From: Pseudosporangium ferrugineum
Lineage (GTDB): Bacteria > Actinomycetota > Actinomycetes > Mycobacteriales > Micromonosporaceae
Length of the DNA: 58,279 nucleotides
Assembly (NCBI RefSeq): GCF_003002065.1
Contig: NZ_PVZG01000027.1
Span: 1-58,279, forward strand
Reading direction: 5' to 3'
Shown: piece after piece, positions 49,953 through 57,857 of the stretch
Position numbering within the stretch: the stretch's first letter is position 1
Layout of the letters: each line of letters opens with the position of its first letter
Position numbers and translations under genes: made by a program
The notes under the pieces: model-generated
The model's database searches: none
The model's input: the letters and a program-made list of their open reading frames with translations, nothing else
What the model was told of the DNA's origin: nothing

Positions 49953-51490
49953 TGACCGTGACCTCACTCTGGACCGAGCCAATCGCCGCCGCCTGCCTGG
50001 GCGAGGTGACCCGACGGCTCGGTGACCGCACCGGCCCGGCCGTCGTCGACGGGGACCGCACCCTGGACTACGCCGAGTTGAGCACCTGGGTCGCCGAGGT
50101 GTCCGGGCAGCTCGTCGCGGCCGGGGTGACGGCCGGTGACCGGGTAGCGGTCACCGGACGGCGCAGTGCGGAGGTGATCGCGGCTATGCTGGCGACCGCC
50201 TCGGTGGGCGCCGCCTACGTCCCGCTAGACGCCGAATATCCGACCCGGCGCCTGGTCCACATGTTGGTCGACTGCGATGCCGCGCTGCTGCTGCACACCG
50301 GCGACCGGCCGAACTTCGCCGGCGCCGTGCCGTCGCTGCGTATCCCCGGACCGGGCGAGAATGCCGCCGCGGAACCGCTCCACCTGCCCTGCGATCCGGA
50401 GCGGCCGGTCTACGTCATCTACACCTCCGGCTCGACCGGTCGTCCGAAGGGTGTCGCGCTGCCGCATCGCAGCATCGACAACATGGCGCAGTGGCAGGCG
50501 GCGCACTCGATCCGCCCCGACCTGCGTACCGCCCAGTTCGCCCCGATGAACTTCGACGTGTGGTTCCAGGAGGTGCTCGGCACCCTCTACGGTGGTGGGA
50601 CCGTCTTCGTCATGCCGGAACTGCTGCGGCGAGATCCGATCGCGCTGCTCGACTGGCTCGCCGACGAGCGGATCGAACGGCTGTTCCTGCCCGGCGTCGC
50701 CCTGCAGATGCTGGCGCTGGCGGCGGCCGACGACGACCTCGACCGACTCGCGCTGCGCGAGGTCAATGTGGCCGGCGAGCAGTTGCTCTGCTCGCCGGCG
50801 ATCCGCGAGTTCTTCGGGCGGATGCCGGACTGTCGTTTCAACAACCACTACGGCCAGAGCGAGTCCGCGATGGTCACCGTGCACACCCTGTCCGGACCAC
50901 CGGCGAGCTGGCCGGCACTACCCCCGATCGGCCGGCCCCTCCCGGGGTGCGAGCTGCTGGTCGCCCCGCTCGACCCGGCCGAGCCACACGTCGGTGAGCT
51001 GCTGGTGGCCGGCGCCCCGCTCGCCGTCGGCTATCTCAACCAGCCGGAACTCAACGCGGAACGCTACCGCCCGGTGCCGCCCACCCCACGGGGGAACACC
51101 CGGGTCTTCCATACCGGCGACCTCGTCCGGATCGAGGACGGGCAGGTGCAGTTCCTCTCCCGGCTCGACGAGGAAGTCAAGATCCGGGGCGTTCGGGTCA
51201 ACCCGCTGGAGGTGGACGCCTGCCTGGTGGAGCAGCGCGGCGTCGACGAGGCGGTCTGCGTGCCGGTGGACGTGGCGGCCGGGTCACGCCAGCTGCGAGC
51301 GGTGGTCACGCTGGCCGCCGGTCAGTCGCTGGACGCTGACGAGCTGCGTCGCGCGCTGGCCGAACTGCTGCCTGCGCAGTCGATCCCCGTGACGATCGAG
51401 GCGGTGACGTCCCTGCCTCGCACCCCGAGCGGAAAGATCGATCGCAAGGCGGTCGCCGAATCCCTGCTCGCGACGGTACGGGCATCGTGA
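49952..51490 (+). CDS. Free-standing adenylation domain, Pro/piperazate-like
   Basis: This 512-aa A domain has YVIYTSGSTGRPKG (A3), FDVWFQEVL (A4), YGQSESAMV (A5), FHTGDLVRI (A7) and PSGKIDR (A10). The hand-read code DVQFNAHMVK parallels the Pro code DVQLIAHVVK at seven of ten positions, so a cyclic imino acid is expected. Because the preceding genes make piperazate, Piz is the best guess, with Pro as the alternative. There is no carrier in the protein; an 83-aa free carrier is encoded two genes on. The ATG overlaps the piperazate synthase stop, and the downstream TE-like gene begins in a GTGA overlap. Confidence 0.9.
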   Translation: MTVTSLWTEPIAAACLGEVTRRLGDRTGPAVVDGDRTLDYAELSTWVAEVSGQLVAAGVTAGDRVAVTGRRSAEVIAAMLATASVGAAYVPLDAEYPTRRLVHMLVDCDAALLLHTGDRPNFAGAVPSLRIPGPGENAAAEPLHLPCDPERPVYVIYTSGSTGRPKGVALPHRSIDNMAQWQAAHSIRPDLRTAQFAPMNFDVWFQEVLGTLYGGGTVFVMPELLRRDPIALLDWLADERIERLFLPGVALQMLALAAADDDLDRLALREVNVAGEQLLCSPAIREFFGRMPDCRFNNHYGQSESAMVTVHTLSGPPASWPALPPIGRPLPGCELLVAPLDPAEPHVGELLVAGAPLAVGYLNQPELNAERYRPVPPTPRGNTRVFHTGDLVRIEDGQVQFLSRLDEEVKIRGVRVNPLEVDACLVEQRGVDEAVCVPVDVAAGSRQLRAVVTLAAGQSLDADELRRALAELLPAQSIPVTIEAVTSLPRTPSGKIDRKAVAESLLATVRAS

Positions 51491-52230
51491 CCCTGCTGAT
51501 CCTCGACTACCCCGGACGACGGGCCAAGGCCCGCCTCAGCGACATGGGGCTGGAGGGCCACGGCTTCACGTGCCATTACGTGTTGGCCGGAGCGCTGCCG
51601 GCCGCAGCCGACACCGCCACGTACACCGCCCGTCTGGACCTGCCGGGTGACGCGGAGGCGGTGGTGGCCCTGTGCGCGACCGCCTCGCTCGGCACGGCGA
51701 TCGCCGCCCAGCTCGGTGCCCCCGGGCCGCCGCTCCCACTGGTCCTCGTCGACCCGCAGGCCAGCGGTGCCCGGGAAATCGCTGCCGCGTACGCCGAGGT
51801 CCTGGAGCAGGTCACCGAGGGCGATCCGACGCTGGGCGCGAACCCGATCGACGTCATGGCGCTGCTCGGCCGCGGTGACGTGCTGCTGTCCGCGATCGAG
51901 GAGGACCTGTCCGCCCGAGCCCGAGCCGTTTTCCTGGCCGACGGTTACGACATGGCGGAGGCTGAGGAGCCCATCGCCGAGATGTTGTCGATGTACCAGC
52001 GCTGGCTCACCTGCCTGGTCGCCGCGCATCACCACGAACCGGTCGCGCATGGCGACGTACTCCAAATTCTTTCTCCCCGGTGGCCGGACGACCTGAGCTG
52101 GCTCGGCGTCACCGCGGAAACGACCATGCGGGTCGATGCGACCCCCGACCAGATCGCTCGTCACCCGGCGGCCGCTGCCGCCGCCGTCGACTTCCTCCGC
52201 TCGAGGAAAAGAACCGGAGTAGCCCCATGA
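51487..52230 (+). CDS. Thioesterase-like alpha/beta-hydrolase-type protein (uncertain)
   Basis: This 247-aa protein starts at GTG 51487 (GTGA overlap). It is reminiscent of small NRPS-associated thioesterases: a segment VVALCATASLGTAIAAQL, then PLVLVDPQAS, sits where a nucleophile elbow and following strand would be. The C-terminal TTMRVDATPDQIARHP resembles the end of that family. However, no clean G-x-S-x-G is present; the elbow would be around LCATAS, so the nucleophile is unclear (Cys or Ser). It lies between the Piz-type A domain and its carrier, which suggests a role in editing or releasing that carrier's cargo. Function unproven. Confidence 0.5.
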   Translation: MTLLILDYPGRRAKARLSDMGLEGHGFTCHYVLAGALPAAADTATYTARLDLPGDAEAVVALCATASLGTAIAAQLGAPGPPLPLVLVDPQASGAREIAAAYAEVLEQVTEGDPTLGANPIDVMALLGRGDVLLSAIEEDLSARARAVFLADGYDMAEAEEPIAEMLSMYQRWLTCLVAAHHHEPVAHGDVLQILSPRWPDDLSWLGVTAETTMRVDATPDQIARHPAAAAAAVDFLRSRKRTGVAP

Positions 52231-52478
52231 AGGCCGCCGCCCTCACCCAGACCGAGACCGCCATCGCCGCCATCTGGGCGCAGGTGCTGGGTCTCGACGT
52301 GATCTCCCGGTCCGATGACTTCTTCCAGCTCGGCGGTGATTCGCTGCTGGCCACGAAGGTCGTCGTGCACGTCCGGCGGGCCTGGTCGGTGAAGTGCACC
52401 GTCCAGCTGATCATCGATACCCCGGTGCTGTCCGACTTCGCCGCAGCGGTCGACGAGCTCGCCGGGGCCCGCGGATGA
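52227..52478 (+). CDS. Free-standing peptidyl carrier protein
   Basis: This 83-aa single carrier domain has the phosphopantetheine site LGGDSLLATK (Ser near residue 37). The start is ATG 52227 (MKAAALTQTETAI), overlapping the previous stop; the longer frame extends back through another gene. It overlaps the flavoenzyme gene (ATGA). A free A domain plus a free carrier plus an oxidoreductase is the standard way to modify an amino acid while it is tethered. Here the amino acid is probably piperazate or proline. Confidence 0.93.
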   Translation: MKAAALTQTETAIAAIWAQVLGLDVISRSDDFFQLGGDSLLATKVVVHVRRAWSVKCTVQLIIDTPVLSDFAAAVDELAGARG

Positions 52479-53656
52479 GCCCGGCGTACGACGTCATCGT
52501 GGTCGGCGCCCGGTGCGCGGGCGCCTCGACCGCGTTGCTGCTGGCCCGCCAGGGCCGCCGAGTGCTGCTGGTGGATCGGGCCGCGGTCGGCTCGGACACG
52601 ATGTCGACGCTGTACATCCGGCCCAGCGGGGTGGCGTTCCTGGCCCACTGGGGCGTGCTCGACGCGGTCGTGTCCTCCGGGTGCCCGCCGCTGGACACGA
52701 TCGAGTACGACGTCGGGGAGGTGCGGATCGCCGGGGCCACACCGCGGGCGCCCGGCGCGGACGCCGCGTACGCCCCGCGACGAGGCGTCCTCGACCGGCT
52801 GCTCGTGCAGGCCGCGCAGCAGGCCGGTGCCGAGGTGATGGACCGCACCTCGATCCGCGAGCTGCTGCGCTCCGGCGACCGCGTGACCGGCGTCCGGGTG
52901 GACGGTGGAGACCTGACCGCCCGGCTGGTGGTGGGCGCCGACGGCATGCGCTCGGCCGTCGCGGAGATGGTGGGCGCTCCGGCGGTGGTGAGTGACCCGT
53001 TGGCCAGCTGTGTCTACTTCACGTCGTGGAGCGGGCTGCGCACGGGCTTCGGCTTCCACGAGCGCCCCGGCAGCTGGATCGCCAGGATCCCGACCCACGA
53101 CGATGTGACGATCGTGTCGACGTACTTCCCGCAGCAGGAGTTCGCCCAGATCCGCCGCGATCCGCTCGCCGCGCATCTCGACGCCATCCGCCGCCACGCA
53201 CCCGAGCTGTACGACCAGGTGGCGGACACGGTGCCGACCGACCGGATCCGCGGCACCGGTGATCAGCGTAACTTCTACCGGCAGGCGGCCGGCCCGGGCT
53301 GGGTCCTGGTCGGCGACGCGGGCCACCATGTGGACAGCATCACCGCGAGCGGCATCACCAGCGCCTTCTTGCAGGCCGACCTGCTGGCCACCGAACTGGC
53401 GGGCATCGATCTCGACGACCACGGGACGACGGACGCGGCGACGGCCCGCTTCGGCTCGCAGCGGGACAGGGCCACGAGCTCGACCTATCGCAGCACCTTG
53501 GACCTGGCGCGGCTCTCGCTGCACCCCGCCCGGATCGACCTGTTACGCACCGTGGCAAACTCTCCCCGCGCGACCCAACGCTACTTCGCGATGGTGCTCG
53601 GCATCCTCGACGCGGCGGAGTTCTTCGACGACCCGGAACTGCTCGATCTGCTCTGA
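52475..53656 (+). CDS. FAD-dependent oxidoreductase (UbiH/monooxygenase-like)
   Basis: This 393-aa flavoprotein has an N-terminal dinucleotide fold with a modified glycine motif (IVVGARCAGASTALLLA) and the second FAD motif GDAGHHVDSITASG near residue 279. It resembles class A flavin monooxygenases and related dehydrogenases or halogenases. The halogenase tryptophan signature (WxWxIP) was not seen. It follows the free carrier by an ATGA overlap, so it most likely oxidises the carrier-bound amino acid, for example desaturating or hydroxylating piperazate. Carrier-bound prolyl oxidation to pyrrole normally uses an acyl-CoA-dehydrogenase-type enzyme, so this family differs from that precedent. 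Confidence 0.8.
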   Translation: MSPAYDVIVVGARCAGASTALLLARQGRRVLLVDRAAVGSDTMSTLYIRPSGVAFLAHWGVLDAVVSSGCPPLDTIEYDVGEVRIAGATPRAPGADAAYAPRRGVLDRLLVQAAQQAGAEVMDRTSIRELLRSGDRVTGVRVDGGDLTARLVVGADGMRSAVAEMVGAPAVVSDPLASCVYFTSWSGLRTGFGFHERPGSWIARIPTHDDVTIVSTYFPQQEFAQIRRDPLAAHLDAIRRHAPELYDQVADTVPTDRIRGTGDQRNFYRQAAGPGWVLVGDAGHHVDSITASGITSAFLQADLLATELAGIDLDDHGTTDAATARFGSQRDRATSSTYRSTLDLARLSLHPARIDLLRTVANSPRATQRYFAMVLGILDAAEFFDDPELLDLL

Positions 53657-53739
53657 CCCTCGCCCGCAGCGCCGCGCGCAGCCGTCATCCCCCCCCAGCT
53701 CACCTCCGCCCGGCCGTGTCCAGACCTCGGATAGGAACC

Positions 53740-54606
53740 ATGCCCGAGAACACCCTCGTCACCTTCCCTGCCGGCGAACTCACCGAGGAGACCACGATCC
53801 GCCTGACGGTCCCGGTCGGCGATCGGCACGGCATCGTGTGCGCCACGACCCCGTTCCACCCGATCGACCACACCTGGCCCGACCAGCCGGCCGACCGGGG
53901 TACGCTCACCGTCGGCGGTCAGGCCCTGGCGGTCGAGGACTGCGTCATCGGTGCGGCGCCACGGGACGGCTCGGTCCCGATCAGTACGGGTGACGACATC
54001 GAGGTGCGGCGGGGCGACCCGGACTGGAACTGGTATGTCGTGCACGTTGTGGCGGCCGACCCCGGCGCGATGCCCGGCGAGCGGGTCGGGCTCGAGGTGG
54101 ATCCGATATGGCGGCACGGGGTGTCGGCCGGGCACACCATGTGCGAGCTGGTCGGCCTGGCACTCAACCGGCAGCTGGCCGGACGCTGGACGAAGCCGGT
54201 CAAGCAGGACGCGCTCGGCCACCCGGACTTCGACAAACTGGCCATCACCCGGTCCCGGATCCAGCCGACCGGCAGCGTCGACCACTACCGGCTCGGGAAG
54301 TCACTGCGACGCAAGGGTTTCTCGGCCGACCGGCTGGCCACTGAGCTTCCCGAGCTGCAGGCCGGAATCAACGCTGTGATGGAGCGCTGGGTGGCCGAGG
54401 ACGCACCGGTCGGCGTGGAAACGGAAGGCCCCGGCGTCGACGCCATGCGGACCTTCTGCTGCGGGCTGTCGGACGGGGCGGTCCGGGTCCCCTGCGGCGG
54501 AACCCACGTCACCCGTACGGGTAAGATCGGCTTCACCAAGGTGTCCTTGATCCTGTCCGACGACGGATCGGAGCTCCGGATGGACGCTGAACGTCAGCTC
54601 CCCTGA
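53740..54606 (+). CDS. AlaX-like alanyl-tRNA editing domain protein
   Basis: This 288-aa protein is related to the editing domain of alanyl/threonyl-tRNA synthetases (AlaX group), which hydrolyses wrongly charged tRNA. The zinc motif CGGTHV is intact (about residue 251). The upstream motif, normally H-x3-H, reads GHTMCE with Glu in the second position (about residue 132), a notable substitution. ATG 53740 has an AGGA five bases upstream and is preferred over the GTG at 53716. In a pathway making Dap and piperazate, such a protein could protect the host by clearing tRNA charged with these non-protein amino acids. That role is inferred from context. Confidence 0.75.
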   Translation: MPENTLVTFPAGELTEETTIRLTVPVGDRHGIVCATTPFHPIDHTWPDQPADRGTLTVGGQALAVEDCVIGAAPRDGSVPISTGDDIEVRRGDPDWNWYVVHVVAADPGAMPGERVGLEVDPIWRHGVSAGHTMCELVGLALNRQLAGRWTKPVKQDALGHPDFDKLAITRSRIQPTGSVDHYRLGKSLRRKGFSADRLATELPELQAGINAVMERWVAEDAPVGVETEGPGVDAMRTFCCGLSDGAVRVPCGGTHVTRTGKIGFTKVSLILSDDGSELRMDAERQLP

Positions 54607-54691
54607 CCCGGGACCATTCCTGAAGCCGTCGGATGCGGGACCAACCGCTCGATTGAAGTCGATGGCTTGTGGAACCCATTAAGGAATTCAA

Positions 54692-55207
54692 GTGAGCGTA
54701 TCCATCGCATTCAACCGGAGCGTCACTGCCGAGTTTCCCGATGCCCAAGTGAGATTCGTTGTGGCAGAAAAAGTTCCAACCGAAGCGGCTCGTTCCCTTC
54801 TCAACACAATGCAGCGGGTCCGGGAAATCGCCGGAGTAACAGTTCTGATGTTTGACCGGCGCTCCTTCGACGGCGCCGTTCGGGTGGACCGGCTGGCTCC
54901 CAGCGGGGGACCGGGAAGTCCGGACGTCCACCTGCCGCAATCCAGCCTCTTCCGCTACAGCTTGAATGACGTGGGCGACGAGGCCTTGCCGCACATCAAC
55001 GCCCAGGCGGCAGTCCTGCCCGAGTCGATGGTGCTTGCTGTGGAGCGGCTGTCCGCGACTGCCGTTTCGACGGACGGCATGGTCGCCGCGCAGGACATGC
55101 TAACGGCGGAGGTTGAACGCTGGGGGGCCACATCCACTCGCTGTGTCATCGAGGCTGAGACGCCCATGACAAACCTTCGAGCCGGCGAACCGGGGATGTT
55201 CACCTGA
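54692..55207 (+). CDS. Unrecognised 171-aa protein at the end of the rightward unit
   Basis: I do not recognise this protein. It starts with GTG at 54692 after an AAGGA site and is soluble-looking, without signal peptide or membrane segment. Segments such as RFVVAEKVPTEAARSLL and EALPHINAQAAVLPESMVLAVERL show alternating strands and helices. Its codon choice is less extreme than that of the NRPS genes. It follows the AlaX-like gene by 85 bases and precedes a hairpin terminator, so it is probably the last gene of the unit. A link to tRNA or amino-acid handling is possible only by proximity. Confidence 0.6.
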   Translation: MSVSIAFNRSVTAEFPDAQVRFVVAEKVPTEAARSLLNTMQRVREIAGVTVLMFDRRSFDGAVRVDRLAPSGGPGSPDVHLPQSSLFRYSLNDVGDEALPHINAQAAVLPESMVLAVERLSATAVSTDGMVAAQDMLTAEVERWGATSTRCVIEAETPMTNLRAGEPGMFT

Positions 55208-55228
55208 CTTCCGCGGACCGACGACCGT

Positions 55229-55256
55229 GCTCGCTCGCGAGGCGAGCCGGATTTTA
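55229..55256 (+). terminator. Probable terminator of the rightward unit
   Basis: GCTCGC (55229-55234) and GCGAGC (55242-55247) form a stem around TCGCGAG, followed by CGGATTTTA, a short T-run. It begins 22 bases after the stop of the last gene. This marks the likely end of the biosynthetic transcript. Confidence 0.55.
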
Positions 55257-55289
55257 CCCTGGACGCCCGCTCCATGTACTAGTGCCCCG

Positions 55290-55505
55290 TCATGCCGCCT
55301 TCAACGGGTAATCGGGGTGGCGGATCTTGGAGTCGGTGGCGTAGCCGGTTTTGGGTCGGGCTCGCTGGTTGTGCCAGCGGATGTAGTCGTCGATCGCGGC
55401 GTCCTGTTCGGTGTGTGAGCGGTGGTCGGTGCCGTTGAGGGCGAAGTAGCGCAGGGCGGCGAACTCGGCTTGATCCAGTTCAGCCAGTGAGGTGATCTCA
55501 GCGAT
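55290..55505 (-). pseudogene. C-terminal remnant of an IS630-like transposase
   Basis: The minus-strand frame ends EFAALRYFALNGTDHRSHTE, QDAAIDDYIRWHNQRARPKT, DSKIRHPDYPLKAA. This is a C-terminal pattern of DDE transposases of the IS630 type. Only about 70 residues are recognisable. Upstream (beyond about 55505) the frame becomes unrelated, where the neighbouring IS5-type element begins, so that element probably truncated it. Family assignment is by recall of this tail and is moderately sure. Confidence 0.6.
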
Positions 55506-55628
55506 AGAAAGCCGCCTGATCTGATCGACACGGGCATAACGTGACAGGCCGGGCAGTGCTGGATACAGGCGTGGAGCCATCGATAGACATGTTCTTGCGA
55601 CAGAGACAGGTCTTCGAGAGGGCTCCAC

Positions 55629-56492
55629 GTGATCGGTTATCTTGCCATGCTCGACGTGCCCAGGGAACTCGTGCGTCACCTCGCGCGGCTGCTCGCAGCG
55701 CAACGCCGCCGACTGGGGACACGCCGCCGGACACGGGCCTTGACCTGCTACTACCAGGCGTTGATGATCCTGGCCTGGTTCCGTAAAGCCGAGGACACCG
55801 CGCTACTCGGTGCCGGGTTCGGGATCGCCCGGGCGACCGCCTACCGGTACATCGCTGAGGGCATCGCGGTCCTGGCCGCCCAGCATCCCGACCTGCACGA
55901 CGCCCTGCGCCGCGCCGCCGCCGAGGGCTGGGCCTTCGTGATCCTGGACGGGAAACTGTTCGACAGCGACCGGTTGGCCGAGACCGCCACCAGTGTCAAA
56001 GGCAAAACGATCGATGCCTGGTACTCAGGAAAGCACCGCGACTTCGGCGCGAACATCCAGGCGGTCATGCGCCCCGACGGCCTTCCCATCTGGACGGCTG
56101 ACGCTTTGCCCGGCCATCTGCACGACCTGAGCTGTGCCCGGGAACTCGGTGTCACCGCCGCCCTGAACTGGGCGGGCGCCGAACTCGACCTACCCACGTT
56201 GGCTGACGCCGGCTACGAAGGCGCAGGTCACGGCATCAAGACCCCGACCCGGCAGCCCTCCGACGGCAAACCCCTCTCCGTCGCTAACCGCACCGTGAAC
56301 CGGCTGCTGCGCGGCCTGCGCTGGCAAGGCGAGCGTGGCTTCGCGATGCTGACCGGTCGCTGGAAAACGCTGCAGTACAACACCATCAGCCCGACAAGAA
56401 TCGGCGACATCGTCGCAGCCGCACTCCACCTCACACCTCACACACTTCGAATATCGCTACCTACCCGAAGCTCGATGAGATCACCTCAGTAA
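55629..56492 (+). CDS. IS5-family transposase with altered C-terminus (frameshift)
   Basis: This 287-aa DDE transposase of the IS5 group starts at GTG 55629. It shows a helix-turn-helix (IARATAYRYIAEG), the first catalytic Asp in FVILDGKLF, PGHLHDL, LADAGYEG and the final RGLRWQGERGFAML. The normal end would read LTHFEYRYLPEAR and stop. A tandem duplication of CTCACAC (56430-56436 and 56437-56443) shifts the frame, so the last ~20 residues are foreign (TPHTLRISLPTRSS). Removing one copy restores the expected ending exactly. The element may still be active, since the catalytic core is untouched, or it may be a decaying copy. Confidence 0.85.
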   Translation: MIGYLAMLDVPRELVRHLARLLAAQRRRLGTRRRTRALTCYYQALMILAWFRKAEDTALLGAGFGIARATAYRYIAEGIAVLAAQHPDLHDALRRAAAEGWAFVILDGKLFDSDRLAETATSVKGKTIDAWYSGKHRDFGANIQAVMRPDGLPIWTADALPGHLHDLSCARELGVTAALNWAGAELDLPTLADAGYEGAGHGIKTPTRQPSDGKPLSVANRTVNRLLRGLRWQGERGFAMLTGRWKTLQYNTISPTRIGDIVAAALHLTPHTLRISLPTRSSMRSPQ

Positions 56493-56521
56493 CTGCAGGT
56501 CGGCAGGTGTCGGGGTACGCG

Positions 56522-56572
56522 CGAAAGTGTCCAGCCGCGTACGGATGAACGCGTACCTAACTGGACACTTTC
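56522..56572. repeat. Perfect 12-bp inverted repeat, possible transposon ends
   Basis: GAAAGTGTCCAG (56522-56533) and CTGGACACTTTC (56561-56572) are exact inverted copies around 27 bases that also contain GCGTAC twice. The right arm lies about 60 bases outside the stop of an IS256-like remnant, so these could be IS terminal repeats brought together, or a very small non-autonomous element. A terminator role is also possible. Confidence 0.45.
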
Positions 56573-56633
56573 ACCAGTACGCCGACAGCAGGAAGATCGG
56601 GTCCGTACCGGGATTGGTGTTTCCGGCTCTCGG

Positions 56634-56708
56634 TTAGTAGGTCTCGGCGGCCGGCCAGCGGTCACCGAAGGTGATGGCGAAGGCGTTCAGCACCGGCTTC
56701 GTGCGCCG
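56634..56708 (-). pseudogene. C-terminal remnant of an IS256-like transposase
   Basis: The minus-strand frame ends KPVLNAFAITFGDRWPAAETY and stops at 56634. The ALNAFAITFxDRxPAAE pattern is typical of IS256-family C-termini. Only about 24 residues match; the sequence upstream is unrelated and merges into the group II intron region. It is too short for certainty. Confidence 0.5.
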
Positions 56709-56839
56709 TGAGGCGCTGTTGTTTGAGTGGGGGTGAAATACCTCCACCGTTCGGTCGTCGCAGCGGTCGGATAGGAGCTGAGGGCAGCCCGGTCCAGGAG
56801 GTGCTGGAGCTGGGTGGGAGCAGCCCTGACAAAGCCGGG

Positions 56840-57857
56840 GTGCGTCAGCACTGCCAGATGGCGTGGGTCCGGTGAGCGGGACGGAGAGGAGTACGCGAGG
56901 AACCGATGTTGTAAAGCCCCTCAACGCTTTACCGACTCGAACCTGGTGGATGCGGGTCGGGAGCAGCGCGGAGCCGCCGCCGTTGTGGTGGTCGGTGAAC
57001 TCCCGGGAGTCGTGAAACCGGTGACCGGGAGGCTGCGAGGAAAGTCTGCGGCGTACTCACAGCGATGCTGCTGGGGCAGAGTCGGACTCCTCCTTCGTCG
57101 AGCGAACAGCAGCGAACACGGGAACCGTCCTGGTTCCGCCTGACGTCGCCTTTCCAGGGCGACGGTTGGGCTGGGCTCATCGTCGGCTGATCGGTCCGGG
57201 GCGGGGCGGAGCCGTCGTAGTACTCGGAGCTGGGGAAAGCCCAGCATAAGGGGAAGGACGGCAGCGGTTTCGAGGAGTAAGGAGACTGCAATGCCGCAAG
57301 ACGCGCCGCCGAATGGCGGTGCTCCGGCCGGACGTGTCCTTGGTCCGTATGGTCGGGTAACGGAGATGCAGGCCAAGCTTCACCGTTGGGCGGCGGCCGA
57401 TCCCGGCCGCAGGTTCGATGACCTGTTCAACTTCGTGTATGACCCGGCGACGCTGGTGATGGCGTTCGCTCGGGTCGCGGGCAACCGGGGCGCGAACACG
57501 CCGGGAGTCGACGGGTGGACCGTCGCGATGGTGGAAGAGCGCATCGGGGTGCCGGGCTTCCTGGACGGCGTGCGGACCTCGTTGAAGGACGGCACGTTCC
57601 GGCCGTTGCCGGTGCGTGAACGCGCCATCGCCAAACCGGGTGGGTCGGGGAAAGTCCGCAAGTTAGGCATTCCCACGATCGTCGACCGGGTCGTCCAGGC
57701 GGCGTTGAAGCTCGTGCTGGAACCGATCTTCGAGGCCGACTTTCTGCCGGTCTCGTATGGGTTTCGGCCGATGCGGCGGGCGCACGACGCGATCGCCGAG
57801 ATTCACATGTTCGGCTCCCGCGGCTATCAGTGGGTGCTGGACGCCGACATCGAGGCG
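56840..57857 (+). mobile_element. Group II intron, 5' part, truncated by IS insertion
   Basis: The ~450 bases before the reverse-transcriptase gene look like structured intron RNA (domains I-IV). A GTGCG at 56840-56844 fits the conserved intron 5' end, and a GTAGTACTCGGAGC...GGGAAAGCCC...GGGGAAGGACGGCAG arrangement precedes the ORF, as in bacterial group II introns. The intron is cut at 57857 by the IS3-type element, so domains V-VI and most of the reverse transcriptase are not contiguous. The exact 5' end is a guess. Confidence 0.65.
57291..57857 (+). pseudogene. ltrA-like: Group II intron reverse transcriptase/maturase, N-terminal fragment
   Basis: The fragment starts MPQDAPPNGG with a TAAGGAG site and contains the reverse-transcriptase N-terminal blocks: VAGNRGANTPGVDGWT (RT0/1), FRPLPVRERAIAKPGG and KVRKLGIPTIVDRVVQAAL (RT1/2), and SYGFRPMRRAHDAI (RT2a). 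It breaks off in the RT3 catalytic block at DADIEAC, where native proteins continue F-D. From there the frame reads IS sequence and ends at 57935. The YADD motif and maturase and endonuclease regions are lost, so no activity is expected from this fragment. Confidence 0.9.

Noticed and set aside
52475..53656. Flavin-dependent halogenase
   Set aside because: The FAD motifs fit the broad family, but the WxWxIP halogenase signature was not found.
56814..57143. Small plus-strand frame over the intron 5' region
   Set aside because: It lies in the structured RNA part of the group II intron and has no protein resemblance.
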